DNA from: Phycisphaeraceae bacterium
GTDB lineage: Bacteria; Planctomycetota; Phycisphaerae; Phycisphaerales; UBA1924
NCBI GenBank assembly: GCA_009827205.1
Contig: WUAK01000004.1
Span: 1-29,671 of the forward strand
Length of the DNA: 29,671 bases
Direction of reading: 5' to 3'
Translations under genes and position numbers: made by a program
Shown: one piece after another, positions 1 to 7,806 of the stretch
Layout: each line of letters opens with the position of its first letter
How positions within the stretch are numbered: the first letter of the stretch is position 1
The notes under the pieces: generated by a model
Database searches by the model: none
Seen by the model: the letters and a program-made list of their open reading frames with translations, nothing else
What the model was told of the DNA's origin: nothing

Positions 1-523
1 CCCAGGTCGTCAGGCTGTTTGTCGTGTCTTCAGGGACCGGTCGCACGAAGACGTCGCCGTCCACGAGCGCGATCTGCTCGCCCGGCTTCCCGATGATGCG
101 TTTGATCAGGTTCTCGCCTGGGTCCACGGGGTTGCGGAAGACCGCGACCTCGTACCGCCGCATCTGGCGGGACAGCGGCGTCCTTTTGAGCACGAGGATC
201 CGATCACCGGCGCGCTGGCGCATCGCGCCGGCTTCGAACTCACTCGTTGTGTACGGGTCTCGGATGAGCGCGCCGTGCTTTGAGTCCGTGAGCTGTCGAT
301 CGATGGGCCACTCGGCGCCCGACTCTGCGGACGTCGCGCGGAAGTGCGCACCGAGCAGTGTCGGCGCCATCGAGCCGGTCGGGATCACGAACGGCTCAAG
401 CACAAACGCCCTGCCGATAAACGCGAGGGCGAACGCGATGACCACCGAGATCAAGGTGTCGGGAACCGTCGGCTTCGTAAAGCCCTTCGGTTCAGCCTGG
501 ATGGGACGTGGGTCGATCGGCAT
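1..523 (-). CDS. lepB: Signal peptidase I (partial, C-terminus beyond left edge)
   Basis: Membrane-bound serine protease that removes signal peptides from exported proteins. The reverse strand from an ATG at 521-523 reads 174 residues to the window edge. There is one hydrophobic segment at about residues 23-42, then IPTGSMAPTLLG with the catalytic Ser51, a GDRILV strand at about 106-111, and LIKRIIGKPGE with the general-base Lys141. These are the family S26 landmarks. Between the serine box and GDRILV lies an insert of about 50 residues, much longer than the roughly 15 residues in typical bacterial enzymes; this copy has no cysteines in it. The gene begins 26 bases after the PSP1-protein stop, so the two probably share a transcript. 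The reading frame stays open a little upstream, so an earlier non-ATG start is possible. Confidence 0.93.
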   Translation of the reverse strand, partial: MPIDPRPIQAEPKGFTKPTVPDTLISVVIAFALAFIGRAFVLEPFVIPTGSMAPTLLGAHFRATSAESGAEWPIDRQLTDSKHGALIRDPYTTSEFEAGAMRQRAGDRILVLKRTPLSRQMRRYEVAVFRNPVDPGENLIKRIIGKPGEQIALVDGDVFVRPVPEDTTNSLTTW

Positions 524-549
524 GCAGTTGGTCGCCAGATCAGGATCGG

Positions 550-2064
550 TCAGTCCGCTCCGCCGCTAGAGCCGGGGCCCGGGTCGGCCTGGCCGCCGCC
601 CGAACCATCCGAACCACCGCTACCACCCGATCGGCGGCGTCTGCGTCTGCGCTTTCTCGGAGCTTGTCCCTCAGCCTTCTCGCCCTCGTGCGACTTTGGC
701 TGCTCACCACCACCCGCTTGTCCGCCCTGAGACCCGGCTGGCTTCGAGCCCGATCGGCGCCGCCTGCGCTTGGGCTTGGGCTTTTGCTCGGTTTGGCCCT
801 CGGAATCGCTTGATGCGCCGGAGGCGTTTACGTCGGCAGCTGAACTGGGCTGACCCTGTCCCGACGAGGGCTTGCGCTTTCTGCGTCGCCCTATCGCCTT
901 GGGCGTGTCCTCTTTCTCTGTTGAGTCCTGAGTCGGTGTCGCCTCCGCGCTCTCCTTGGAACCCTTCTTGCGCCGGAGACGCTTGCGTTTGGGTTTGTCG
1001 GCTGGCGCTGACGCGTCGTCGCGCTTCTGACGCTGCTCTGCGGGGGCGCGGTCCGCGCTCGGCTTCTCTGCAGGCGTTGGGGTCTGACCCGGCTCCACGA
1101 GTTCTTCGACTGGCACAGCAACGTTTCTGTTGTCGTCGAGCCTCACGAGCACGAGTTGTGTCAGAATCTGGGAGTCCAGCACGAGCCCGTCACCGTGGGG
1201 TGTGCCGACGCGCGTCTTCCGGTGCGGCAGGTTTTTCTTGAGCTCGGTGTACGTCTTGTCTTCGTACCTCAGGCAGCACATCAGCCTGCCGCATCGGCCC
1301 GAGATCTTGAGCGGGTCGAGCGTTGCCTTCTGCGTCTTGGCGCTCCGCATGCTGACTGGTTTGAGCACTTTCAGGAAATTCTTGCAGCAGCAGTACTGCC
1401 CGCAACGCTCATAGTCCGCCGTGATCCTCGCCTCGTCACGTGCGCCGATCTGCTTGAGCTCGACCTTGACGTCCGCGTACTCGCCTTTGAGCGCAGAAAG
1501 CAGAGGCCCAAAGTCAACACGCTCCTCGGAGAGGTAGTAGACCGTGAGCATCTCACCGCCCAGGATCTGCTCGGCCTCGACGATCTTGACCTTCACACCG
1601 GTCGAGTTGGACAGCTGCTGCGCCCTGTCTTTGATTGCTTTGCTTGATTCGGGCAGCCCGTTCTGGCGAGCCATGTCTTCGGCTGTCGCGACGCGCAGCG
1701 CTCTGCCTTTGACGCCGTACTTGTTGTGCTTCGAATCGAGGAACGGGTAGTCCTGCCCCCCGGAATTCTCGATGTACTCGAGCATCTCCTTGCGGGTGAC
1801 GCTCTTGGAGAAGCCCGCGTTCTCACAGGTGCTGGTCAGCATCTCGCCGACTTCGGTACCCCGGTGTGTGCGCACAACGATCTTGGAGCCGCACCCGGGC
1901 TTGGAATCGCCGTCATATGGGAATTCGCCGACCAGACGCATGACCCCGAAGCGCACGACCATCGTCGAGGGCGCGCTGAGCCGCTCGTATGCCTCGCGAT
2001 CGGCCTTCTCCTGAAGGTACTCGGCGAGGTCTTCCTCAAACTGTGGGAGCGGGACGATCGGCAT
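550..2064 (-). CDS. ricT: PSP1-domain protein, RicT/YaaT-like, with long basic tail
   Basis: A 504-residue protein. The first 325 or so residues form the PSP1/RicT unit. Its conserved cysteine clusters are visible: Cys221 with CCC at 225-227, then Cys258 with Cys263-264 in SGRCGRLMCCLRYE. In Bacillus, RicT acts with RicA and RicF, carries iron-sulfur clusters and affects RNA processing; whether that holds here is inference. Bacillus RicT is about 275 residues, so roughly 180 residues are extra. This tail is low-complexity, rich in Pro, Ser, Gly and Gln, with repeated Arg/Lys blocks such as KRKRLRRKKGSK and a run of seven arginines, suggesting nucleic-acid contact. The gene lies between three small membrane-protein genes and lepB in an apparent operon. 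The symbol is by domain similarity only. Confidence 0.85.
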   Translation of the reverse strand: MPIVPLPQFEEDLAEYLQEKADREAYERLSAPSTMVVRFGVMRLVGEFPYDGDSKPGCGSKIVVRTHRGTEVGEMLTSTCENAGFSKSVTRKEMLEYIENSGGQDYPFLDSKHNKYGVKGRALRVATAEDMARQNGLPESSKAIKDRAQQLSNSTGVKVKIVEAEQILGGEMLTVYYLSEERVDFGPLLSALKGEYADVKVELKQIGARDEARITADYERCGQYCCCKNFLKVLKPVSMRSAKTQKATLDPLKISGRCGRLMCCLRYEDKTYTELKKNLPHRKTRVGTPHGDGLVLDSQILTQLVLVRLDDNRNVAVPVEELVEPGQTPTPAEKPSADRAPAEQRQKRDDASAPADKPKRKRLRRKKGSKESAEATPTQDSTEKEDTPKAIGRRRKRKPSSGQGQPSSAADVNASGASSDSEGQTEQKPKPKRRRRRSGSKPAGSQGGQAGGGEQPKSHEGEKAEGQAPRKRRRRRRRSGGSGGSDGSGGGQADPGPGSSGGAD

Positions 2065-2088
2065 AGAGGTGTCTTGGAACCCGGTTCT

Positions 2089-2421
2089 TTACCGGCCGCC
2101 CATTTTGTTGCGGGCGCTGGCGAAAACGTTGTCGAGTTCTTCCCTTGCCAGCAGCGTCAGCGCTTTCTGCTGATCGATCTTGTAGAGCAGCAGCTGCTCG
2201 TTGCGGTTGTCGAGCACGTAGAGGATCTCTTCGTTGCCGCCGTCGGTGGTCATGACTTTGTAGTCACCCACGGAATCGACCATCTCTGCCAGCGCTTGCT
2301 GCTCGAAAGGCAGCGGATCGTTTGCGCCGGTCTTGCCAATCTGGAGGACGACGAGCGCCGCCAGTGCGACCGCCGTGACCCACAGCACGTTCATGTTGAG
2401 GCCCTTGGTGTTCTCGTTCAT
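2089..2421 (-). CDS. Small membrane-anchored protein of unknown function (A)
   Basis: A 110-residue protein I do not recognise. One hydrophobic helix lies at about residues 12-27, followed by a soluble region containing ILYVLDNRNEQLLLYKI and a helical C-terminus. The soluble core resembles that of the gene immediately upstream (YILDASNQELIAVRW), so the two are probably diverged paralogues. Its ATG overlaps the upstream stop codon in an ATGA arrangement, which indicates translational coupling. The PSP1-protein gene starts 24 bases downstream. The pattern suggests a small protein anchored in the inner membrane with its domain outside the cytoplasm. No enzymatic motif is visible. Confidence 0.75.
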   Translation of the reverse strand: MNENTKGLNMNVLWVTAVALAALVVLQIGKTGANDPLPFEQQALAEMVDSVGDYKVMTTDGGNEEILYVLDNRNEQLLLYKIDQQKALTLLAREELDNVFASARNKMGGR

Positions 2422-2726
2422 CGTCCGGCCCTCTGCTTGGAGTCGTTATTCAGATCCCGGTACCCGATGCCATCGAGCACGTTCCGCGACGTGTCCCAGC
2501 GGACCGCGATGAGTTCCTGGTTCGACGCGTCAAGGATGTAGACAGCGTTCCCGCTGCCTCCGCCGAGATACTCGCCGCCGACAATGGCGTAGTCGCCGCG
2601 TGCCCGGTTGCCCTGAGGCTGCGCAGTCGCGATGGACACGACACCCAGCACACCGAGCAGGGCGGCGTTGAGCGCGATGAGATGCCCGGCGCCGAGCCGG
2701 GCCCGCTTGGCCTGTTTCTCTTGCAT
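2418..2726 (-). CDS. Small secreted or membrane-anchored protein of unknown function (B)
   Basis: A 102-residue protein with a basic N-terminus and a hydrophobic segment at about residues 14-35 ending in ATAQ, which could be an uncleaved anchor or a signal peptide. The remainder holds DYAIVGGEYLGGGSGNAVY and YILDASNQELIAVRW, a glycine-rich strand followed by the Y-(I/V)-L-D-x-x-N-(Q/E)-(E/Q)-L core shared with the downstream protein. No known family was recognised. It ends in the four-base overlap with the next gene and starts 29 bases after the preceding small gene, so the three small genes probably form one transcript. Confidence 0.72.
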   Translation of the reverse strand: MQEKQAKRARLGAGHLIALNAALLGVLGVVSIATAQPQGNRARGDYAIVGGEYLGGGSGNAVYILDASNQELIAVRWDTSRNVLDGIGYRDLNNDSKQRAGR

Positions 2727-2755
2727 GTTTCGACTCCGGCGGCGCCTCGCCGCGG

Positions 2756-3004
2756 TTAGTCCTGGTGACCCCGCTTGGACGGGATCGCGTTGGCTCCCAG
2801 AATCAGCACCCCGATTAGCAGCACGGTCAGGTACATCCGGTACTTGGGTGGTGTATCGACACCCCCCGACGCCGGCGGGAGCATGAGCGTGGACTGGGGT
2901 GTGCCCTGGTTGGCCGGCTGAGCCGCCGCGGGGCTCGCAAGAAGAACCACGGCTCCAAGAGCCAGAGGAAGCAACGCTCTGCGGTACAAACGGTCAGCCA
3001 TCAT
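2756..3004 (-). CDS. Small membrane protein with signal peptide and one further helix
   Basis: An 82-residue protein. A signal-peptide-like N-terminus ends at about residue 28 with PAAAQ, then a short Pro/Ser/Thr-rich linker, a hydrophobic segment at about residues 56-73 and a basic cytoplasmic end (PSKRGHQD). No family was recognised. Two adjacent methionines open the frame, so the true start may be 3001. It lies 9 bases after the HYExAFE gene and 29 bases before the next small gene, in the same apparent operon as the PSP1 protein and lepB. It may be an accessory membrane component of the two small proteins downstream; that is inference from position. Confidence 0.65.
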   Translation of the reverse strand: MMADRLYRRALLPLALGAVVLLASPAAAQPANQGTPQSTLMLPPASGGVDTPPKYRMYLTVLLIGVLILGANAIPSKRGHQD

Positions 3005-3013
3005 GGCACGATG

Positions 3014-3664
3014 CTACCGGGCGGCCAGCGCCGGGGCAAAGCGCGGATTCCGAACTTCATCCCCCGAACCGACACCAACCCTGTACGTCTTGCCCCGGAA
3101 CTCGAGCGACGGGCTCGACGTCAGCGGTGACGAGATCTCCTCAAATCGGGCCGTCGGGATGCACACCGTGCGCCACTTCTTGCTCCTGGGCACCATCTGC
3201 TTGCGGTAATCTTCGAGCAAGACTGCTCTGACGGCATACCAACGCCCGTTGTGCTCGAAGATCTCCTGGAACAACGCGTCAGGCGGCTGGTCTTCACACC
3301 AGTACACAAACACAAACGCCGCCCGGAACCCCTCGCCAAAGAGCGTTTCCCACTTGCCCAGCGCGGTGACGTCGTCTTCGGTCACCCAGGACTCGAGCCT
3401 GCCCACCGTCGCCGTGGTTCTGCCCGCCTTGACCTTCCTGCCCTTGATATCCACGAGCAGGTTGGTGGGCTCGCCGTAGATGACGTGGTCGAATGACTTG
3501 ATGAAGTTCTTCCGGTCCCCGTCGGGCCCGGGCTCGGTCGCGCGAAGATCAGCATCAGCCGGCAGGAGCGTCCTTCGGGCCTCGTTCACCGAGATGAAGG
3601 GGATTCGGCGGTCCCGAAGATGGCTCTCGACCGCGCTCTCGTAGTGGTGCCTGCTCTGACCCAT
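3014..3664 (-). CDS. HYExAFE family protein
   Basis: A 216-residue soluble protein with the N-terminal signature HHYESAVESHLR followed by FISVNEARR, which matches the HYExAFE family known mainly from planctomycetes (here Val replaces Phe). Further blocks are SFDHVIYGEPTNLLVDIKGRK, LESWVTEDDV and WYAVRAVLLEDYRKQMVPRS. The D-x(n)-D-I-K-G-R-K arrangement resembles a PD-(D/E)XK nuclease core, but that is my own reading and not an established activity. No signal peptide or membrane helix is seen. The gene lies 40 bases after the alpha/beta hydrolase and 9 bases before the small membrane-protein gene. Confidence 0.8.
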   Translation of the reverse strand: MGQSRHHYESAVESHLRDRRIPFISVNEARRTLLPADADLRATEPGPDGDRKNFIKSFDHVIYGEPTNLLVDIKGRKVKAGRTTATVGRLESWVTEDDVTALGKWETLFGEGFRAAFVFVYWCEDQPPDALFQEIFEHNGRWYAVRAVLLEDYRKQMVPRSKKWRTVCIPTARFEEISSPLTSSPSLEFRGKTYRVGVGSGDEVRNPRFAPALAAR

Positions 3665-3704
3665 GACAGAAGTCTATCAAAGACCGTTCAAACACGCGAG
3701 AGAG

Positions 3705-4787
3705 TCACTGAGAATCTCGGGTGTCCTTGCGCAGCCGATCCAGCACAATGTCGATCGCCGGAGGCGGGTTATCCCCCCTGATCGGGCAGGGAATCTCTGT
3801 CACCATCGATCGGTGTGATGCTTCGACGATCACGATGTCGTCGGTCCACTCGCTCGAGGCGCTGGTCTGGCTGACCACGCCGTCACCGATCGAGGCCGCA
3901 GCTTTGTCGATCAGCCGCGAAGCCCAGCCCGCGAAGTCCGAAGTCAACGTCAGAGCAGCCTCGTCCTCAGCAATCGCTTCCGGCATCGAGTTGAGCAGTC
4001 TGTCACGCAGATCATCGCGCTCGATCGTCGTGGCGCGGGCGACCACCGCGGTGATCTGTGTTTCGACTGGAGCTTGGCGCGATGCGAGATCAATCAGAAA
4101 GTCTGAGCCCGGCTCCAGGTCCTCGCCCGCTTCACCTTGGCCGTCGGTTTCGAATCTGCCAAGGTCTTCGAGCGTGAACTTCCCGTCTTCAAAGAGCCGC
4201 ATGGACTGCTCGCGGATCTCCGCGATGCCTCGCAGCGGTGCGAGCGTCGATCCCTTCGAGGGCGTGCCGAGCGTGATCAGCCGCGTCACGGCTGGCCAGC
4301 GGTCGCGATTGAAGCCATCGCGCGTCAGCGCGTCGAGGCTGACCAGGCCGCCCATTGAGTGCGCAACGATGGAGATCTCGTTCACACCCATCGCGCGGAG
4401 CTTGATGAGGGCCGCGTCGAGCTGGTCCGCCGAGAGAGCGATGCGTTGATCGTTCGGGTATACGAATCTGATCGCGGTGTGACCCTTTGACTCGAGCGCG
4501 GGCGCCAGAGCATTCCAAACCGAACCCGGCTCGTCGAGCCCGTGAACCAGCAGCACGGCTCTGGTCGGGGCCCCCTCGGAGGTGATGTCCGTCCACAGAG
4601 CGCCGCCGTTGGTCGTGCCGCTGTTGTAGTGCTCGAGTGCGGCGTGTTTGGTGACGGGCTCGGGCTGATCACCCAGCGTGGCGATCGGAGACACAGGGCC
4701 GAACAGATGCAGGCATAGACCCGACGCGACGATCAGTCGCGCTTTGAAGAAGCGTGGCAGCAGCTTTTGTTTTGGCAGCAAGCGCAT
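3705..4787 (-). CDS. Secreted alpha/beta hydrolase (lipase/esterase-like)
   Basis: A 360-residue protein. The basic N-terminus and hydrophobic stretch at about residues 16-36 act as signal peptide or anchor. The fold is marked by VLLVHGLDEPG (oxyanion loop) and IVAHSMGGLVSLDAL (nucleophile elbow A-H-S-M-G). LITLGTPSKGS follows, as in lipases that keep a cap after the elbow. The C-terminal EASHRSMV probably supplies the catalytic histidine. The substrate is unknown, but the sequence type is that of triacylglycerol lipases and PGAP1-like esterases. It lies 41 bases downstream of the MlaD-like gene and may be cotranscribed with the lipid-transport pair, which would fit a role at the cell envelope. 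Confidence 0.8.
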   Translation of the reverse strand: MRLLPKQKLLPRFFKARLIVASGLCLHLFGPVSPIATLGDQPEPVTKHAALEHYNSGTTNGGALWTDITSEGAPTRAVLLVHGLDEPGSVWNALAPALESKGHTAIRFVYPNDQRIALSADQLDAALIKLRAMGVNEISIVAHSMGGLVSLDALTRDGFNRDRWPAVTRLITLGTPSKGSTLAPLRGIAEIREQSMRLFEDGKFTLEDLGRFETDGQGEAGEDLEPGSDFLIDLASRQAPVETQITAVVARATTIERDDLRDRLLNSMPEAIAEDEAALTLTSDFAGWASRLIDKAAASIGDGVVSQTSASSEWTDDIVIVEASHRSMVTEIPCPIRGDNPPPAIDIVLDRLRKDTRDSQ

Positions 4788-4828
4788 CGTGGAGTCCGCC
4801 GGAGGTTCTGCGTCCGGCCAATGAGAGC

Positions 4829-6022
4829 CTACTCGTTAAACATGATCTCGAGCAGCCGGACTTCAGCTTCTTTGTAGCGTACCAGCGCGGATTTCAGCTC
4901 GTCCGAGAGTTCTCGTATCTCGTCCTCATCGGCAGCCCCGGGCTTGGCCAGCGCAGACTCGAGTGAGGCGCCCGCGTCCTGGAGGTCGCTGGCGACCGTC
5001 GCGTAAGCACGTGCCGCGTCGTAGAAGAGCTCCTCCTTCAGTTCCTTGCTGTCGGGCTGACCCAGAAGCTTCCACGGATTGCGCCGGATCTCGATCATCG
5101 CCAGGCGCAGCTGATCGCTTGCGAGCCTCGCGTTGGCCAGCGTGCGCTGGATTGATGGTGTTTCTGTTACGAGGATTTTCGACGACTCCTCGGCGACCTC
5201 GGCCAGGTTGTCCGCCGCCTCGCCCGCGCGTTCGATCGTCTCGAGCATCGCCTCGACGTGTTCTCCCTCGAAGCGCGCCATCGAGCGTTGCGCTGAGCTC
5301 ATCACGTCGTCAACGCGGGGTCTGTTGACCCGGAGCAGCTCACGCGATTCCTCCACGAGTGCGCGGAATTCGCTGACCGCGTCGCCTGTGTTTGAGGCGA
5401 GTGTGTCGGTATCGATCTCGGCGAGGTTGCCGCTGAACGTGTTGAAGTTGCCAAGCACCTCGTCGAGATCGTTCTCAAGCTCAGCAGTGACTCGGTCAGC
5501 GCGGTCCACGACGTTCCGAGTGTCGGCAAGGATCTCTTGGAAATGCGCGATCTGGTCCGCACCGAATCCCGCAGCCGCCAGGAAAGCGGGCACCGCGAGA
5601 CCGGCTTTGACGATCGAGCCCGGCTCAAGCCTGCCCGCGTTCTGTGTGCCGCTGCTGACAATGTTGAGCGACGCCCCGATCCCGACGAGAGGTCTCTCGA
5701 GCGCGAAGACTGCATCGCTGAACAGTTCTCTGTCAGAATTGATCCTGACGGTGACGTCAACACCAGTTGTAACGCCTTCCTGATCGACAAATGCGATCTC
5801 GGTGACCCGGCCAACCGGCTGGCCGCCCATCAGGACAGATGACCCTGGTTTCAGTCCGCCTGTGCTCTGTTCAAGGTTGAATCGGATGACATAGGAATCG
5901 GTCGGTGTGAGCCTGCCGATGGCGCCGGAGATGATCGCGCTTATCACGATAAAGCCCACCAGCCCGAAGATCAGGAAGGCGCCCGCGATCAGGCTGGATT
6001 TGGTGCGGTCTTTTCTGGGCAT
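4829..6022 (-). CDS. MlaD-family (MCE domain) protein
   Basis: A 397-residue protein with one N-terminal transmembrane helix at about residues 11-34. An MCE domain follows at roughly 40-125, recognisable from YVIRFNLEQSTGGLKPGSSV, GQPVGRVTEI and the later LVGIGASLNIV strand. The rest, about residues 150-390, is predicted mainly helical with coiled-coil character. MCE proteins form hexameric rings that bind phospholipid between membranes and hand it to or from an MlaEF-type ABC transporter. Its start lies 18 bases after the stop of the MlaF-like ATPase, so the two form one unit. The long helical tail resembles those of mammalian-cell-entry homologues more than the short E. coli MlaD. Confidence 0.88.
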   Translation of the reverse strand: MPRKDRTKSSLIAGAFLIFGLVGFIVISAIISGAIGRLTPTDSYVIRFNLEQSTGGLKPGSSVLMGGQPVGRVTEIAFVDQEGVTTGVDVTVRINSDRELFSDAVFALERPLVGIGASLNIVSSGTQNAGRLEPGSIVKAGLAVPAFLAAAGFGADQIAHFQEILADTRNVVDRADRVTAELENDLDEVLGNFNTFSGNLAEIDTDTLASNTGDAVSEFRALVEESRELLRVNRPRVDDVMSSAQRSMARFEGEHVEAMLETIERAGEAADNLAEVAEESSKILVTETPSIQRTLANARLASDQLRLAMIEIRRNPWKLLGQPDSKELKEELFYDAARAYATVASDLQDAGASLESALAKPGAADEDEIRELSDELKSALVRYKEAEVRLLEIMFNE

Positions 6023-6040
6023 CTCGTGTCTCCGGTTCGC

Positions 6041-6940
6041 TCAGCCACGTGTCGAGAACACGCTCGGGATGGACTCTCTTGGCATCGGCGAGCCGAGCAG
6101 ATCCTCGGCATAGTTGGTCGCGGCCTTGCGGTCTGTGATCGGGCCCTCCGCATCGCCGCGCAGGAACTGACGGATCAACCGCTCGTTGTCGGTCAATTTT
6201 TCGACATCAGCGCCCTCGGTATCGCGGATTCTCTCAAACCACTCTCGTTTCTCGACGAGCAGCATCTTGCCCTTATCGAGCATGGCCATCCTGTCTGCGA
6301 TCGCAAACGCCGAGTCCATCTCGTGAGTGATCACAATGCTGGTGACGCCAAGTTTTTTAGAGAGGTCGATGATGAGCCGGTCGATCTCCGCGCTTGTCAC
6401 GGGGTCTAGTCCGGCGCTGGGCTCGTCGTAAAACAAGATCTGAGGGTCGAGCGCCAATGCCCGCGCGAGGCCAGCACGTTTCTTCATGCCGCCCGAGATC
6501 TCGGAGGGGTATTTGTCAGCGTGCTCGCGGAGCCCCACAAGCTCGAGCTTGATCTTCACCTGGATATCGATGATCTCGCGGTCCAGCTCCGTGTGCTCAA
6601 CCAGAGGCAGCGCGACGTTCTCGGCGAGCGACATCGAGTTGAAGAGCGCGCCCGACTGGAACAGCACCCCGATCTTCTTGCGGACCGCGTTCAACTCGTC
6701 CTCGGTCGCGCAGCAGATGTCTGTCCCGGCGATGTGGATCTGACCCTCGTTGGCTTCGAGAGAGCCGATCATCAGGCGCAGTGTTGTGGATTTGCCGGAG
6801 CCGGAGCCGCCCATGACGACGATGGTCTCGCCGCGCATGATGTCGAGCGTGAGCCCGTCGATGACGCGTTTGCCGTCGAACGCCTTGGCGACGTTGCGCA
6901 GCGAGATAACGGGTTCGGAGGCTCGCTCGTTGTCAGCCAT
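6041..6940 (-). CDS. ABC transporter ATP-binding protein, MlaF-like
   Basis: A 299-residue nucleotide-binding subunit. The Walker A motif is GGSGSGKST at 44-52, the Q-loop glutamine is Gln95, the signature is SEISGGMKKRAGLARAL around 147-162, and Walker B is ILFYDEPSAGLDP with Asp172 and Glu173. The ISGGM(K/R)KR signature is typical of the MlaF/Ttg2A class, which powers phospholipid traffic across the envelope. The C-terminus extends some 30 residues past the usual end. The MCE partner is directly downstream, but the gene upstream is a DUF4190-like membrane protein, so the MlaE permease must be elsewhere in the genome. Confidence 0.9.
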   Translation of the reverse strand: MADNERASEPVISLRNVAKAFDGKRVIDGLTLDIMRGETIVVMGGSGSGKSTTLRLMIGSLEANEGQIHIAGTDICCATEDELNAVRKKIGVLFQSGALFNSMSLAENVALPLVEHTELDREIIDIQVKIKLELVGLREHADKYPSEISGGMKKRAGLARALALDPQILFYDEPSAGLDPVTSAEIDRLIIDLSKKLGVTSIVITHEMDSAFAIADRMAMLDKGKMLLVEKREWFERIRDTEGADVEKLTDNERLIRQFLRGDAEGPITDRKAATNYAEDLLGSPMPRESIPSVFSTRG

Positions 6941-6946
6941 CGGCGA

Positions 6947-7741
6947 TCAGCCGCCCGTGTCCGCGGGCGTCTCCTCGTTGCCGTCGGTTTCGCTATCTTC
7001 GGGGTCCGACTCATCTGAAGCAGCAGGCTGGTTGCCGGCAGCGAGTTCATCGGGGTCGATCAGCCAGACCAGACTGTCGTCTGAGAGCCAGACGCCCACG
7101 TTATCCAGAGCCGGGAACGTGCCGGCATCGTTCTGCTCACTCGTCGAGAGGCTGACATAGATCCACCGGTAGCCGTTGTCGAACTTGCCCGGTACAGGAG
7201 CCTGCTGCGGATAGACGCGTGGTGCGTTGTTCGGATCCTGCGACTGGCCGAGTGTGCCGAAGCTCGAGAAGAGTTCTCCGATCCCTTGAGGGCGACCAGC
7301 GAACGCGCCCGCATCGGCTTCGTACTTGGCCTTGAATTCTTCAAACGCTTCGTCGGTTGCAAACGGTCTGGTCGCGCTTGTCAGGTGGCCTCGCGCCGAG
7401 TCGTATGAACCCGAATCGATGTCGTCGATGACAGCTGACATCTCGAGGTACTGCTTGGCGCCCTGCTGAATCGCGATTGCCCCACCGATCCAGATGAGCG
7501 AAACGATGACACCGATCGCGATACCCGCGATGGCCAGCCCCGTTCCCCTGATCCTGCCGTTGCTCGATGTGATACGGATCAGCCCGAACACACCGAGGAG
7601 CGCGCCGATCGCCGAGAGGCCGGGAATGAAGCAGACGAGGCTGCACACGAGCGAGAGGATCGCGAGCACGCTCGTCTTGGGCGGGCCGTCTTCGCGGTAG
7701 TCCTGGAAGTCTGCGGTTGCTGGGTATTGGTCGTTTTCCAT
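6947..7741 (-). CDS. DUF4190-like membrane protein
   Basis: About 264 residues from an ATG at 7739-7741. The N-terminal part holds two hydrophobic segments separated by a short RITSSNGRIRGTG loop. The pattern SVLAILSLVCSLVCFIPG followed by ...GLAIAGIAIGVI is the usual look of DUF4190 proteins. The C-terminal half is a soluble domain with a W-I-Y-V-S strand and an acidic end. A GTG at 7768 would add nine residues. A GAGGAA motif lies about 19 bases before the ATG and 13 before an intermediate TTG, so the start is uncertain. It ends six bases before the MlaF-like gene and is probably cotranscribed with it. Function unknown. Confidence 0.75.
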   Translation of the reverse strand: MENDQYPATADFQDYREDGPPKTSVLAILSLVCSLVCFIPGLSAIGALLGVFGLIRITSSNGRIRGTGLAIAGIAIGVIVSLIWIGGAIAIQQGAKQYLEMSAVIDDIDSGSYDSARGHLTSATRPFATDEAFEEFKAKYEADAGAFAGRPQGIGELFSSFGTLGQSQDPNNAPRVYPQQAPVPGKFDNGYRWIYVSLSTSEQNDAGTFPALDNVGVWLSDDSLVWLIDPDELAAGNQPAASDESDPEDSETDGNEETPADTGG

Positions 7742-7806
7742 AGCCAAGGCTATCGGGAGTTTCCTCACCCAACCACCAATACGAGGCTTCTATGGGGCAA
7801 ATCACC

